Assembly (NCBI RefSeq): GCF_000308455.1
Contig: NZ_BAFP01000101.1
Span: forward strand, 60,834-124,833
Length of the DNA: 64,000 bases
Source of the DNA: Nocardia abscessus NBRC 100374
GTDB lineage: Bacteria; Actinomycetota; Actinomycetes; Mycobacteriales; Mycobacteriaceae
Reading direction: 5' to 3'
Both the position numbers and the translations under genes were made by a program. Of this stretch, positions 52,966 through 61,868 are shown piece after piece. The notes beneath the pieces were generated by a model that did no database searches, was not told the DNA's origin, and saw only the letters and a list, made by a program, of their open reading frames with translations. How positions within the stretch are numbered: position 1 is the stretch's first letter; each line of letters opens with the position of its first letter.

Positions 52966-53397
52966 TTACTCGGTTGCCTCAGCAGCCTCGGCGCCCTCTT
53001 CGGTGTCCTTCTTGGCCTTCTTCTTGGGGGTGACCGCCTGGGCGACCGGCTCGTTGTCGGCGGCGGCCAGCGCGGCGTTGAACAGGTCCAGCTTCGACGT
53101 CTTGGCCGGCTTGACCTTCAGGGTGCCCTCGGCGCCCTCGATGCCCTTGAACTTCTGCCAGTCGCCGGTGATCTTCAGCAGCTGGAGGACGGGCTCGGTC
53201 GGCTGCGCGCCGACGCCCAGCCAGTACTGCACGCGCTCGGAGTCGATCTCGATGAGCGAGGGCTCTTCCTTCGGGTGGTACTTGCCGATGGACTCGATGG
53301 CCCGGCCGTCCCGGCGGGTGCGCGCGTCCGCGACGACGACGCGGTACTGCGGGTTGCGGATCTTGCCCAGGCGGGTGAGCTTGATGCGAACAGCCAC
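52966..53397 (-). CDS. rpsP: 30S ribosomal protein S16
   Basis: The S16 core (AVRIKLTRLGKIRNPQYRVVVADARTRRDG, GKYHPKEEPS) is followed by a long acidic/basic C-terminal extension (PKKKAKKDTEEGAEAAE), typical of actinobacterial S16. GTG 53397 gives 143 residues. The extended frame to 53448 adds sequence without homology. Confidence 0.96.
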   Translation of the reverse strand: MAVRIKLTRLGKIRNPQYRVVVADARTRRDGRAIESIGKYHPKEEPSLIEIDSERVQYWLGVGAQPTEPVLQLLKITGDWQKFKGIEGAEGTLKVKPAKTSKLDLFNAALAAADNEPVAQAVTPKKKAKKDTEEGAEAAEATE

Positions 53398-53621
53398 TGC
53401 TGATCTGCCTTTCGTTGGTTGGTCACGACGCAATTCGGCGACACGCATGGTCTGCGAGCCCGGTTTTGCGCTTTCGAGTGTGTGACCGCCGCGCGGTACG
53501 GAACCGGAGACGGGCTGACACTTGTCCGGAAGGACGGTGGTCCATTGTGCCAGACGAGATGATCACGCCAGAAATCGCGTCCTCGTGTTCACGAAACGGC
53601 GTCCGCCCGCCATAACCAGGC

Positions 53622-53777
53622 ATGCGACTGTTCCGACGCCACCGCAGGCGACCCGCCCACGTCACTCGCGAGATCGCGGGCGAACTCGGCGAGGAAGCCG
53701 TCATCCAGTATGTCGTGCCCGGCGTCTTCCGAGTGCTGCGCGTGGTGGCCTCGGGCGTCGCTCGCACCCTCGAGTGA
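53622..53777 (+). CDS. Possible 51-residue small protein
   Basis: From ATG 53622 the frame encodes a basic N-terminus (MRLFRRHRRRPAHVTREI), an acidic turn and a hydrophobic C-terminal helix (VIQYVVPGVFRVLRVVASG). The layout suggests a membrane-interacting amphipathic peptide. The ribosome site is weak (CCAGG). No homology recognised. Confidence 0.35.
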   Translation: MRLFRRHRRRPAHVTREIAGELGEEAVIQYVVPGVFRVLRVVASGVARTLE

Positions 53778-53792
53778 CTATCGGCGGCGGGA

Positions 53793-54530
53793 CTATCCCG
53801 GAGCGACCGCGGTGAGTGCGTGGGTGGGCACCCAGGGCCCGCCCCACCACATCCGCCACCCCACGGGACGGAAGGTGAGCGCGGTCGCGCCGTTCGCGGC
53901 CAGGACGGCGCGGTATTCGCGGGTCTTGCCGATGTCGACGATGACCAGCTTGCCGCCCGGACGCAGCACCCGGCATGCCTCGTGAATCGCCGCCGCACGG
54001 CCCTCGGTGCTTCTGATGTTGTGAATCGCCAAGCTGGAGACGACCACGTCGAACGCGCCGTCCGGGAACGGCATGCGGGTCATGTCGCCAGTGCGCAGTT
54101 CGATCCGGTCGGCGACGTTCTCGGCGAGCGCGTTCTGCTCGGCGGTGGCCGGGGTGTTGCCGCAGTGGTCGGCCGAGCACCACACGTCCAAGCCCACCGC
54201 ACGCCCGGCGGGCAAACGGCGCGCGGCGGCCAGCAGCACCGCGCCGCGGCCGCACCCCATGTCGAGTAGTCGTTCGTCGCCGCGCAGTTCGAGGTCGTCG
54301 AGCAGGCCCGCCCAGACCCGGAACTTGCCGCGGCGGGTGGCGTGCAGCAACAGCCCGAACTGCCCGGCCAGCACGACTCCGATCAGCAGGAGCAGCAAAC
54401 TCGGACGCCACTGCTGGAACAGCGCCACCACCAGGGCCGCGGCGAGATATCCGACCGCGAGAACTCCGAGCAACAGCAGCACCGACGGCGCGTCGACACC
54501 GTACGACGCTCGCCACGGAGGGGCCATCAT
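53793..54530 (-). CDS. Membrane-anchored class I SAM-dependent methyltransferase
   Basis: A 245-residue protein from ATG 54530. Two membrane helices (about residues 15-35 and 42-60) are followed by a Rossmann methyltransferase domain: LLDMGCGRGAVLLAAARRLP (motif I), GLDVW, RTGDMTRMPFPDGAFDVVVSS and EACRVLRPGGKLVIVDI. The membrane-anchored architecture suggests a lipid or isoprenoid substrate, but this is inference. Similar enzymes flank rpsP in other nocardiae. Confidence 0.85.
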   Translation of the reverse strand: MMAPPWRASYGVDAPSVLLLLGVLAVGYLAAALVVALFQQWRPSLLLLLIGVVLAGQFGLLLHATRRGKFRVWAGLLDDLELRGDERLLDMGCGRGAVLLAAARRLPAGRAVGLDVWCSADHCGNTPATAEQNALAENVADRIELRTGDMTRMPFPDGAFDVVVSSLAIHNIRSTEGRAAAIHEACRVLRPGGKLVIVDIGKTREYRAVLAANGATALTFRPVGWRMWWGGPWVPTHALTAVAPG

Positions 54531-54579
54531 CGACCGATTGTATCCAGCGGCAACGGCATTCGCGCCCGGTTCGCGCTCG

Positions 54580-55563
54580 TCAGCCCACCAGTGGAGCAAG
54601 GGTGCGCCCGGCGAGCTCGACCGCGCCCGGCTCGTGCCCGTTGAAGACCATGTTGATGACGAGCCCGTCGACACCCCGGTCGAGAACGCGGGTCCGCAGC
54701 TGTTCGGCAACATCGTCCGGCGTGCCGACGAATTGGCGGTCGGCCGGGCTCTTCGCGCGCTCGGACTCCGACAGCGCCGACAGGTCGATTCCCATGCGGC
54801 CGAGGTAATCCCGCTGCTGCTTGCGCACCAGGTCACCGTCCTCGTCCATCATCACGAAGCACAGGTAGCTGGTCTCCAACGTCTGCGGATCGCGGCCGAC
54901 TTCGGCGCAGCGTTCGCGCAGCGCATCGATCTTGCGCGGCAGTTCGGACGCGTTGCAGATGATGTTGAGGTGGTCGGCGAAGCGCGCGGCCAGGCCGAAG
55001 GTCTTCTTCTCGCCGCTGCCGCCGAGCAGGATCGGCAGGTCGTCGCGCAGACGCGGCTCGTTCATGGCGTTCTCCACCTGGTACCGCTTGCCGCGGAAGG
55101 TAGGGCGCTCGCCGCGCAGCATCGGCCGCACGATCTGCAGCGCCTCCTCCAGGCGCTCGAACCGGTCGGTGAAGGTGCCGAACTCGAAGCCGTAGGACTG
55201 GTGCTCGAGCTCGAACCAGCCCGCGCCGATCCCGAGCACCGCGCGGCCGCCGCTGACCACGTCGAGCGTCGTGACGGTCTTGGCGAGCAGGGCCGGGTTG
55301 CGGTAGGTGTTACCGGTCACCAAGGCGGACAACTGGATTCGTTCCGTCGCGGCGGCCAGGCCGCCGAGCGCGGTGTACGCCTCGAGCATCGGCTCGTCCG
55401 GTGTGCCGATGCCGGGCAGCTGGTAGAAGTGGTCCATGACGAAGGCCGTGTCGAAACCGGCTGCTTCGGCCTCTCCGGCCTGCGCGATCACCGTGGGGAA
55501 CAGCTCGCGCACCGATTTGCCGTAGCTGAAGTTGGGCATCTGATATCCGAGGCGAATTGTCAC
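54580..55563 (-). CDS. LLM-class F420-dependent oxidoreductase
   Basis: A 327-residue luciferase-like TIM-barrel flavin/F420 enzyme. It has MTIRLGYQMPNFSYG, DTAFVMDHFYQLPG, GLAAATERIQLSALVTGNTYRNPALLAK, VLGIGAGWFELEHQSYGFEFG and PILLGGSGEKKTF. The substrate cannot be inferred. Confidence 0.9.
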   Translation of the reverse strand: MTIRLGYQMPNFSYGKSVRELFPTVIAQAGEAEAAGFDTAFVMDHFYQLPGIGTPDEPMLEAYTALGGLAAATERIQLSALVTGNTYRNPALLAKTVTTLDVVSGGRAVLGIGAGWFELEHQSYGFEFGTFTDRFERLEEALQIVRPMLRGERPTFRGKRYQVENAMNEPRLRDDLPILLGGSGEKKTFGLAARFADHLNIICNASELPRKIDALRERCAEVGRDPQTLETSYLCFVMMDEDGDLVRKQQRDYLGRMGIDLSALSESERAKSPADRQFVGTPDDVAEQLRTRVLDRGVDGLVINMVFNGHEPGAVELAGRTLAPLVG

Positions 55564-55617
55564 GGAATCCGACCTTACGCCGCGATCGGAAACGCGCGCG
55601 TCAGCCGCGATGACGAG

Positions 55618-56712
55618 TCATCGATGGCCGGTCACCGGACCGCGCCCGCCGTACACGCGGCCGCGCAGGACCACGGCGTACGGCGTGCTGAGCGTTTCCG
55701 GATGGGTACGCGGGTCCTGCTGGTAAACAACGAAATCCGCGGGTGCGCCGGGTTCGATGCCGGGCCGCCCGAGCCAGTCGCGAGCGTTCCAGGAGGCCGC
55801 GCCGAGCGCGTCGTGCCTGGACAGGCCCGCGGCGCCGAGGGCGGTGATCTCGTCGGCGATACGCCCGTGGCGGATGGAGCCGCCCGCGTCGGTGCCCGCG
55901 AAGATCGGCACACCCGCCTCGTGCGCGGCGGCGACCGTGCCGCGCACCCGCCGGTGCAGATCACGCATGTGCGCGGCATAGACCGGGAATTTCCCGGCGC
56001 TGTCGGCGATACCGGGGAAGGTGTCGATATTGACCAGGGTGGGCACCAAGGCGGTGCCGTGCTCGACCATCATCTCGATGGTCTCGTCGGTGAGGCCGGT
56101 GCCGTGCTCCAGGCAGTCGATCCCGGCGTTGATCAGGCCGGGTAGCGCGTCCTCGCCGAAGACGTGGGCGGTGACCCGGGCGCCGTTGGCGTGCGCGGCG
56201 TCGATGGCCTCCTTCAGGATCGTGTCGCTCCACAGCGGCCGCAGATCGCCGACGGAACGATCGATCCAGTCGCCGACGATCTTGACCCAGCCGTCGCCGC
56301 GGCGGGCCTGCTCGGCCACGATCTCCGGCAGGTCGCGTTCGTCGTCGAGCTCGATGCCCAGCTCGCGGATGTAGCGCTTCGGCCGGGCGATGTGGCGACC
56401 GGCGCGGATGATGCGCGGGAGTTCGTCGTGATCGTCGATGAAGCGGGTGTCGATCGGCGAGCCGGCGTCGCGCAGCAGCAGCGCCCCCGCGTCGCGCTCG
56501 GTCTCGGCTTGCGCGACGGCGCCCGCACGGTCCTCGTGACCGCCCCCGTACCGGATGCCGACGTGGCAGTGCGCGTCCACCAGTCCCGGCACGATCCACC
56601 CCGCCTCGCACAGCGTTTCGGCTCCGGACACGGGCTCGAAGGACACCTGGCCATCCCGCACCCAGAGATCGCGCATCTCGTCTTCGGGAAGAACCACACC
56701 TCGCAGATGCAC
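55618..56712 (-). CDS. Amidohydrolase (Rv2915c-like)
   Basis: A 364-residue metal-dependent hydrolase from GTG 56712, preceded by AGGAGG at seven bases. It contains the imidazolonepropionase-like motifs VDAHCHVG, ARVTAHVFGEDAL, CLEHGTGL and IFAGTDAGG. It is next to ffh as in mycobacteria. The longer frame to 56841 lacks homologous sequence. Confidence 0.9.
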   Translation of the reverse strand: MHLRGVVLPEDEMRDLWVRDGQVSFEPVSGAETLCEAGWIVPGLVDAHCHVGIRYGGGHEDRAGAVAQAETERDAGALLLRDAGSPIDTRFIDDHDELPRIIRAGRHIARPKRYIRELGIELDDERDLPEIVAEQARRGDGWVKIVGDWIDRSVGDLRPLWSDTILKEAIDAAHANGARVTAHVFGEDALPGLINAGIDCLEHGTGLTDETIEMMVEHGTALVPTLVNIDTFPGIADSAGKFPVYAAHMRDLHRRVRGTVAAAHEAGVPIFAGTDAGGSIRHGRIADEITALGAAGLSRHDALGAASWNARDWLGRPGIEPGAPADFVVYQQDPRTHPETLSTPYAVVLRGRVYGGRGPVTGHR

Positions 56713-56827
56713 CGCAGCAACCTCCTGGACGTCGTCGGTCGCCTCCAACCTACCGACCCCGTCCGGAACCGGTCGTCCGTGCGCACTACGGACCGCGACG
56801 GGCGGAGCCGGGCACCTCCGGAAACGA

Positions 56828-56862
56828 CGAGCGCCGCGCACAAATGGTGTGCGCGGCGCTCG
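56828..56862 (-). terminator. Terminator after ffh
   Basis: A perfect 15-bp stem (56828-56842 with 56848-56862) with a 5-base loop begins seven bases after the ffh stop, followed on the minus strand by TCGTTTCC. Confidence 0.85.
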
Positions 56863-56868
56863 GAGCGT

Positions 56869-58428
56869 CTATTTCTTCGGGAACTTCAGTTTGGACAGGT
56901 CGAAACCGTCCAGGCCGGGGGGCAGCTGGTCGAGACCGGCCGGCATGTTCGAAAGGTCGGGCATGCCGGCGGGCATCCCCGGCATGCCGCCCATCCCGGG
57001 GAAGCCGCCGCGCACCTTCGGCGGCGTCGGGCCGCGACCCTTCTTGCCCTTCTTGCCCTTCTTCGCGTTGGCGCGGCGCGAGCCGGGCAGGCCCATCTGG
57101 CGGCCCATCATCGCCATCATCTTCTTCGCCTCGAAGAACCGGTCGACGAGCTGGTTGACCTCGGAGACCTGGACGCCGGAACCGTTGGCGATGCGCAGAC
57201 GGCGGGACGCGTTGATGATCTTGGGATTCTCCCGCTCTGCCGGGGTCATGCCGCGGATGATCGCCTGCACCCGGTCGAGTTGCTTGTCGTCGACCTGCGC
57301 GAGCACGTCCTTCATCTGGCCCGCGCCCGGCAGCATGCCGAGCAGGTTGCCGATCGGGCCCATCTTGCGAATGGCCAGCATCTGGTCGAGGAAGTCCTCT
57401 AGGGTGAGCTCACCGCTGCCGATCTTGCGGGCGGCCTCCTCGGCCTGCTTGGCGTCGTAGACCTGCTCGGCCTGCTCGATCAGGGTGAGCACGTCACCCA
57501 TGCCGAGGATGCGGCTGGCCATGCGGTCGGGGTGGAAGACGTCGAAGTCCTCGAGCTTCTCACCGGTCGAGGCGTACAGGATCGGGACGCCGGTGACCTC
57601 GCGGACACTCAGCGCCGCGCCACCGCGGGCGTCGCCGTCCAGCTTGGTGAGCGCCACACCGGTGAAGCCGACGCCGTCGCGGAACGCCTCGGCGGTGTTG
57701 ACCGCGTCCTGGCCGATCATCGCGTCCAGCACGAACAGGGTCTCGTCGGGCTGCACGGCGTCGCGGATGCCCGCGGCCTGCCGCATGAGCTCCTCGTCGA
57801 TGCCGAGGCGGCCCGCGGTATCCACGATGACGACGTCGTACTGCTTCTGCCGCGCTTCCTCGACACCGCCGCGCGCCACGTTCACCGGATCGGCGGCCGA
57901 GATGCCCAGCGGGTTCTCACCGCCACCGACGGAGGTGCCCGGGTGCGGCGCGTAGACGGGCACGCCCGCGCGCTCGCCGACCACTTGCAGCTGGGTGACG
58001 GCGCCGGGGCGCTGCAGGTCACAGGCCACCAACAGCGGCTGATGGCCCTGCGTCTTGAGCAGCTTGGCGAGTTTGCCCGCGAGGGTGGTCTTACCGGAAC
58101 CCTGCAGACCGGCCAGCATGACCACCGTCGGCGGGTTCTTGGCCAGGTTCAGCCGCCTGGTCTCGCCGCCGAGGATGCCGACGAGCTCCTCGTTGACGAT
58201 CTTCACGACCTGCTGGGCCGGGTTCAGCGCCGCGGAGACCTCCGCGCCCTTGGCGCGCTCCTTGATCCGCCCGATGAAACCGCGGACCACGGGCAGCGCG
58301 ACGTCGGCCTCGAGCAGGGCGAGGCGGATCTCCCGACAGGTGGCGTCGATGTCGGCCGGTGACAGACGCCCCTTGCCGCGCAGATCCTTGAGGGCACCGG
58401 TAAGCCGGTCGGACAGGGATTCGAACAC
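56869..58428 (-). CDS. ffh: Signal recognition particle GTPase Ffh
   Basis: A 519-residue SRP54 homologue that delivers nascent membrane proteins to FtsY. N domain, then G domain with GLQGSGKTTLAGKLA, DTAGR and TKLDGDARGG, then a Met-rich M domain. The C-terminus is an unusual Gly/Pro/Met-rich extension (GMGGMPGMPAGMPDL) after a Lys-rich segment. FtsY is encoded near the right end of the window. Confidence 0.97.
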   Translation of the reverse strand: MFESLSDRLTGALKDLRGKGRLSPADIDATCREIRLALLEADVALPVVRGFIGRIKERAKGAEVSAALNPAQQVVKIVNEELVGILGGETRRLNLAKNPPTVVMLAGLQGSGKTTLAGKLAKLLKTQGHQPLLVACDLQRPGAVTQLQVVGERAGVPVYAPHPGTSVGGGENPLGISAADPVNVARGGVEEARQKQYDVVIVDTAGRLGIDEELMRQAAGIRDAVQPDETLFVLDAMIGQDAVNTAEAFRDGVGFTGVALTKLDGDARGGAALSVREVTGVPILYASTGEKLEDFDVFHPDRMASRILGMGDVLTLIEQAEQVYDAKQAEEAARKIGSGELTLEDFLDQMLAIRKMGPIGNLLGMLPGAGQMKDVLAQVDDKQLDRVQAIIRGMTPAERENPKIINASRRLRIANGSGVQVSEVNQLVDRFFEAKKMMAMMGRQMGLPGSRRANAKKGKKGKKGRGPTPPKVRGGFPGMGGMPGMPAGMPDLSNMPAGLDQLPPGLDGFDLSKLKFPKK

Positions 58429-58533
58429 CGATCGCGCTCCTGATCTCGGGGGACGTCACATTCTCTCCCAGGGTAATGGGATCACCCGCATGTTCGCGCA
58501 GGCGGTGCGCCCTTCGGGTGCGAACGGTGCTCG

Positions 58534-58848
58534 TCAGTCGAGTACGCGACGGCGTGGTTTGACCGTTTTGCGGTAGTCGTGGTTCTCCGCGGCCACCATG
58601 AAGACCGCCTCGTTGGCGGTCAGGCCCAGCACGAGGGCCAGGTCGTCGAGCATTTCCCACTCCGCCGTGCTCGGGATGGGCGAGGTCGCGACGATGGACG
58701 CGATCGTCATCGCGGTCACCGCCTGTCGCCCGGTCAAGGTGCGACCCGGAAGCCAGGAGACCACCCACCGGTCGCCACCGACGCAGCGCGCCATGTGACT
58801 GGTCTCGTCACTCGTCATCGTGGATGCCGAAACGACTTCTATTGCCAC
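58534..58848 (-). CDS. Hypothetical protein of 104 residues
   Basis: GTG 58848 is preceded by GGGGAG at seven bases. The product has WVVSWLPGRTLTGRQAVTAMTIA, then a C-terminal helical part WEMLDDLALVLGLTANEAVF. No known domain is assigned. It lies between glnD and ffh. Confidence 0.6.
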   Translation of the reverse strand: MAIEVVSASTMTSDETSHMARCVGGDRWVVSWLPGRTLTGRQAVTAMTIASIVATSPIPSTAEWEMLDDLALVLGLTANEAVFMVAAENHDYRKTVKPRRRVLD

Positions 58849-58969
58849 CGACCTGCTCCCCTCATGCTCGCGATAGCCAGACGCTCTAGATCGTAGGGGC
58901 AGGCCACTGGGGCGGCGTTCAGTTGTAGCAAATATCTCGCAACAGATTGGTCACCGGAGAAATCCGCAG

Positions 58970-61438
58970 CTAGTCGGCATTTTCCGACTCTTGCGCGCCC
59001 TCCTCAGGGGGTTTGGGCGCAGTCCTGGGAACCACCGCGAGGACCGCCTTCTCGATCGCTTCCCGGCGTGCGGGACCGTCCTCGGCACCCAGCTCCAGGC
59101 AGAAACTGTCGACCACCGCGGACCCCATCGTGACCACCTTGGCCCAGCGGACGTCGGCTCCGCAGCCGGCCAGTCCGGCGGCCAAGCGGCTGAGCATCCC
59201 GATCCGGTCCTCGGCGCGCAACTCCAGGATCACCTGTCCCGGCACCGAGGTGTCCGACCAGAGCACCCTGGGCGCGGCCTGCGCGTACCGGCTCCGGCCG
59301 ACGGTGCTCGCCTCGCGCTCGCGTTTGGCCAGCGCCGCGGACACGTCCAGATCGCCTGCCGTGGCGCGGATCAGTTCCTGCCGCAACAGACCAGGGTCGG
59401 GCGGGTCGCCGAACTTGGGCGCGACGACGAAAGTGTCCACCGCGGCGGCGCCTTCGACGCCGAGCGCGGCCGACAGCACCCGCAGCGAATGCAGCGCGAG
59501 CACACCGGCGGCGTCGGAGAGCAGTCCCGGGTTGTCCGGCGCGATGACGGTCACCGTGTAGGTGTGTTTGCTCGCACCCGGCTTCAGGTCCACGTGCACG
59601 CCACCCGCCCTCGCCTTCTCGACCAGTTCCGGTGCGATCGGCTCCGGTGTCGGCAGCTGGTCACCCGCCATCACCATCCGGCACCGCCGGACCAGCTCCC
59701 CGATCAGCGAGGCCTTCCAGTCGCCCCACACGCCGGGGCCGGTGGCCAGCGAATCCGCCTCGGCCAGGGTGTGCAGCAGTTCCAGCAGTTGCGGATCGGC
59801 GTCGAGCGCGGTGACGACGTAGCGCACCGTCTCCGGATCGGACAGGTCGCGCCGGGTGGCGGTTTCCGGCAGCAGCAGGTGATGGCGCACGATCGCGCTG
59901 AGGGTCCGCACGTCCGAGGGCCACAGACCGAGTCGGCGGCCGATGTGGGTGGCGAGTTCGGCGCCGACGACGCTGTGATCGCCCGCGCGGCCCTTGCCGA
60001 TGTCGTGCAGCAGCGCGCCGAGGCCGAGCAGGTCGGGGCGGGCCACCCGGGTGCTGAGCGCGGAGGCGTAGGCGACCGTCTCCATGAGATGGCGATCGAC
60101 GGTCCAGGTGTGCAGGACGTCGCGCGGCGGAAGGTCGCGCACGGCGCCCCACTCCGGCAGCAGCCTGCCCCACAGGCCCGTCCGGTCCAGCGCCTCGATC
60201 GCGTCGATGGTGCCGCGGCCCGCGCCCAGCAGGATCAGCAAGTCGTTGAGGGCGTCCTTGGGCCACGGCTCGCGTAGCTCCGGCGCGTCCTCGGAGAGCC
60301 GGTTCAGCGTGGTGGCCGACATCGGCAGGCCGGTCTGCGCCGACGCCGCCGCCACGCGCAGGATCAGCCCGGGGTCACGCTGAGGACGGGCGTCCCTGGC
60401 CAGCACGACTTCGCCGGCATGCTCGACCACCCCTTCGTCCAGCGGCCTGCGCACCGGCATGCGGCGCAGGCGGGCCAGTCCCCGCCGCGGAAGCGCGTTG
60501 GCCGCGGTGCGCAGCCCGACGTCCACGGAGTAGCTGACCGTGCGAGCCGAATCGCTCAGGGTGCGAGCCAGATCGAACCGGTCGCCGATGCGCAGCGCCG
60601 CGCCGATCTCGTCGGCGTCCTGCGCCCGCAACTGGTCGCGGGACCGGCCCGCGACGCGATGCAGTTCGGTGCGCACGTCCAGCAGGCGCCGGTGGGCCTG
60701 CTTCAATCCGCCGCCCGGCACATCCGGCCCGAGTCCGGGCATGGCGTCGGTCAGCTGGGCGATGGCCAGCGCGTCCAGCAGCTGGATGTCGCGCAGGCCG
60801 CCGCGCCCGTTCTTCAGATCCGGCTCGGCGCGGTGCGCGATCTCGCCGTTGCGCTCCCACCTGGCCTGGGCCTGCGCGATGAGCTCGTCGAAGCGGGAGC
60901 GGATTCCGGTGCGCCACTCCCGGCGCACGCCACCGATCAGCAGATTGCTCAGATCCTGGTCGCCGACGATGTGCCTGGCCTCGAGCATGCCGAGCGCGGC
61001 GATGAGATCGTCGGCGGCCACCCGCAACGCCTGCGGCACGGTCCGCACGCTGTGGTCGAGTTTGATATGCGCGTCCCACAGCGGATACCAGAGCTGGTCG
61101 GCGACCTCGGCCACCCTGGCCGGGTCGACGTCGTCGTGCAGCAGCACCAGATCCAGATCGGAGAACGGCAGCATCTCGCCGCGGCCGAGACCGCCGACGG
61201 CCACCACGGCCAAACCGCTGTCGGGGGCGATGCCGAGTTCGGCGCCCTTGCTCGTCAGCCAGAGTTCGTAGAGGTCCACCAGGGCCTGGCGCAGCGACCT
61301 GGCGTCCAACCGGGGATTGCGCGGCAGGCCTCCGTCGAGCAGTTGGGTGCGTGCCCGGACCAGGTCGGCCGCCCCGTTGGACACCTTGCCGTTGCCTTCT
61401 TCGGTGCCCTTCTGGTCACCGTCGTACTGACTAGCCAC
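58970..61438 (-). CDS. glnD: [Protein-PII] nucleotidyltransferase/removing enzyme GlnD
   Basis: An 822-residue sensor that modifies PII at Tyr51 according to glutamine level (adenylylation in actinobacteria). The order is a nucleotidyltransferase (VGGLGRGEMLPFSDLDLVLL), an HD domain (LLHDIGKGRAGDHS) and two C-terminal ACT domains (about residues 625-800). GTG 61438 start. It is downstream of amt-glnB, separated by a hairpin. Confidence 0.95.
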   Translation of the reverse strand: MASQYDGDQKGTEEGNGKVSNGAADLVRARTQLLDGGLPRNPRLDARSLRQALVDLYELWLTSKGAELGIAPDSGLAVVAVGGLGRGEMLPFSDLDLVLLHDDVDPARVAEVADQLWYPLWDAHIKLDHSVRTVPQALRVAADDLIAALGMLEARHIVGDQDLSNLLIGGVRREWRTGIRSRFDELIAQAQARWERNGEIAHRAEPDLKNGRGGLRDIQLLDALAIAQLTDAMPGLGPDVPGGGLKQAHRRLLDVRTELHRVAGRSRDQLRAQDADEIGAALRIGDRFDLARTLSDSARTVSYSVDVGLRTAANALPRRGLARLRRMPVRRPLDEGVVEHAGEVVLARDARPQRDPGLILRVAAASAQTGLPMSATTLNRLSEDAPELREPWPKDALNDLLILLGAGRGTIDAIEALDRTGLWGRLLPEWGAVRDLPPRDVLHTWTVDRHLMETVAYASALSTRVARPDLLGLGALLHDIGKGRAGDHSVVGAELATHIGRRLGLWPSDVRTLSAIVRHHLLLPETATRRDLSDPETVRYVVTALDADPQLLELLHTLAEADSLATGPGVWGDWKASLIGELVRRCRMVMAGDQLPTPEPIAPELVEKARAGGVHVDLKPGASKHTYTVTVIAPDNPGLLSDAAGVLALHSLRVLSAALGVEGAAAVDTFVVAPKFGDPPDPGLLRQELIRATAGDLDVSAALAKREREASTVGRSRYAQAAPRVLWSDTSVPGQVILELRAEDRIGMLSRLAAGLAGCGADVRWAKVVTMGSAVVDSFCLELGAEDGPARREAIEKAVLAVVPRTAPKPPEEGAQESENAD

Positions 61439-61462
61439 AACCCACCGCCCATTTTCATGCGC

Positions 61463-61505
61463 GCGGCCCCGCCCCGACCGGGAGCTCCGGTGGGAGCGGG
61501 GCCGC
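61463..61505 (-). promoter_or_regulatory. Nested hairpin between glnB and glnD
   Basis: A 10-bp stem GCGGCCCCGC (61463-61472) with GCGGGGCCGC (61496-61505) encloses ACCGG/CCGGT. No T-tract on the minus strand. It is a possible partial terminator that lowers glnD expression relative to amt-glnB. Confidence 0.5.
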
Positions 61506-61524
61506 CGCTCGACTCGATTTTCCG

Positions 61525-61863
61525 CTACAGCGCGTCGGTGCCGCGTTCGCCGGTCCGCACCCGGATGATCGCCTCCACCGGCGTGACCCAGACCTTGCCG
61601 TCGCCGATCTTGCCGGTGCGGGAGGCCTCCACGATCACCTCCACCACCTTGTCGACGGACGCGTCGTCCACGACGACCTCGACACGGACCTTCGGCACGA
61701 AATCGACCGAGTACTCGGCGCCGCGGTACACCTCGGTGTGCCCCTTCTGCCTGCCGTACCCTTGGACTTCGCTGACGGTCATGCCCAACACACCCGCCTG
61801 CTCGAGACCGGACTTGACGTCCTCGAGCGTGAACGGTTTGACGATTGCGGTGATCAGTTTCAT
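61525..61863 (-). CDS. glnB: Nitrogen regulatory protein PII
   Basis: A 112-residue trimeric signal protein from ATG 61863. The T-loop GRQKGHTEVYRGAEY51SVDF has the modifiable Tyr51, and the ATP/2-oxoglutarate site TGKIGDGKVWV and VRTGE are present. It is five bases downstream of amt, so the two are one operon, and PII gates the transporter. Confidence 0.96.
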   Translation of the reverse strand: MKLITAIVKPFTLEDVKSGLEQAGVLGMTVSEVQGYGRQKGHTEVYRGAEYSVDFVPKVRVEVVVDDASVDKVVEVIVEASRTGKIGDGKVWVTPVEAIIRVRTGERGTDAL

Positions 61864-61868
61864 GTTCG

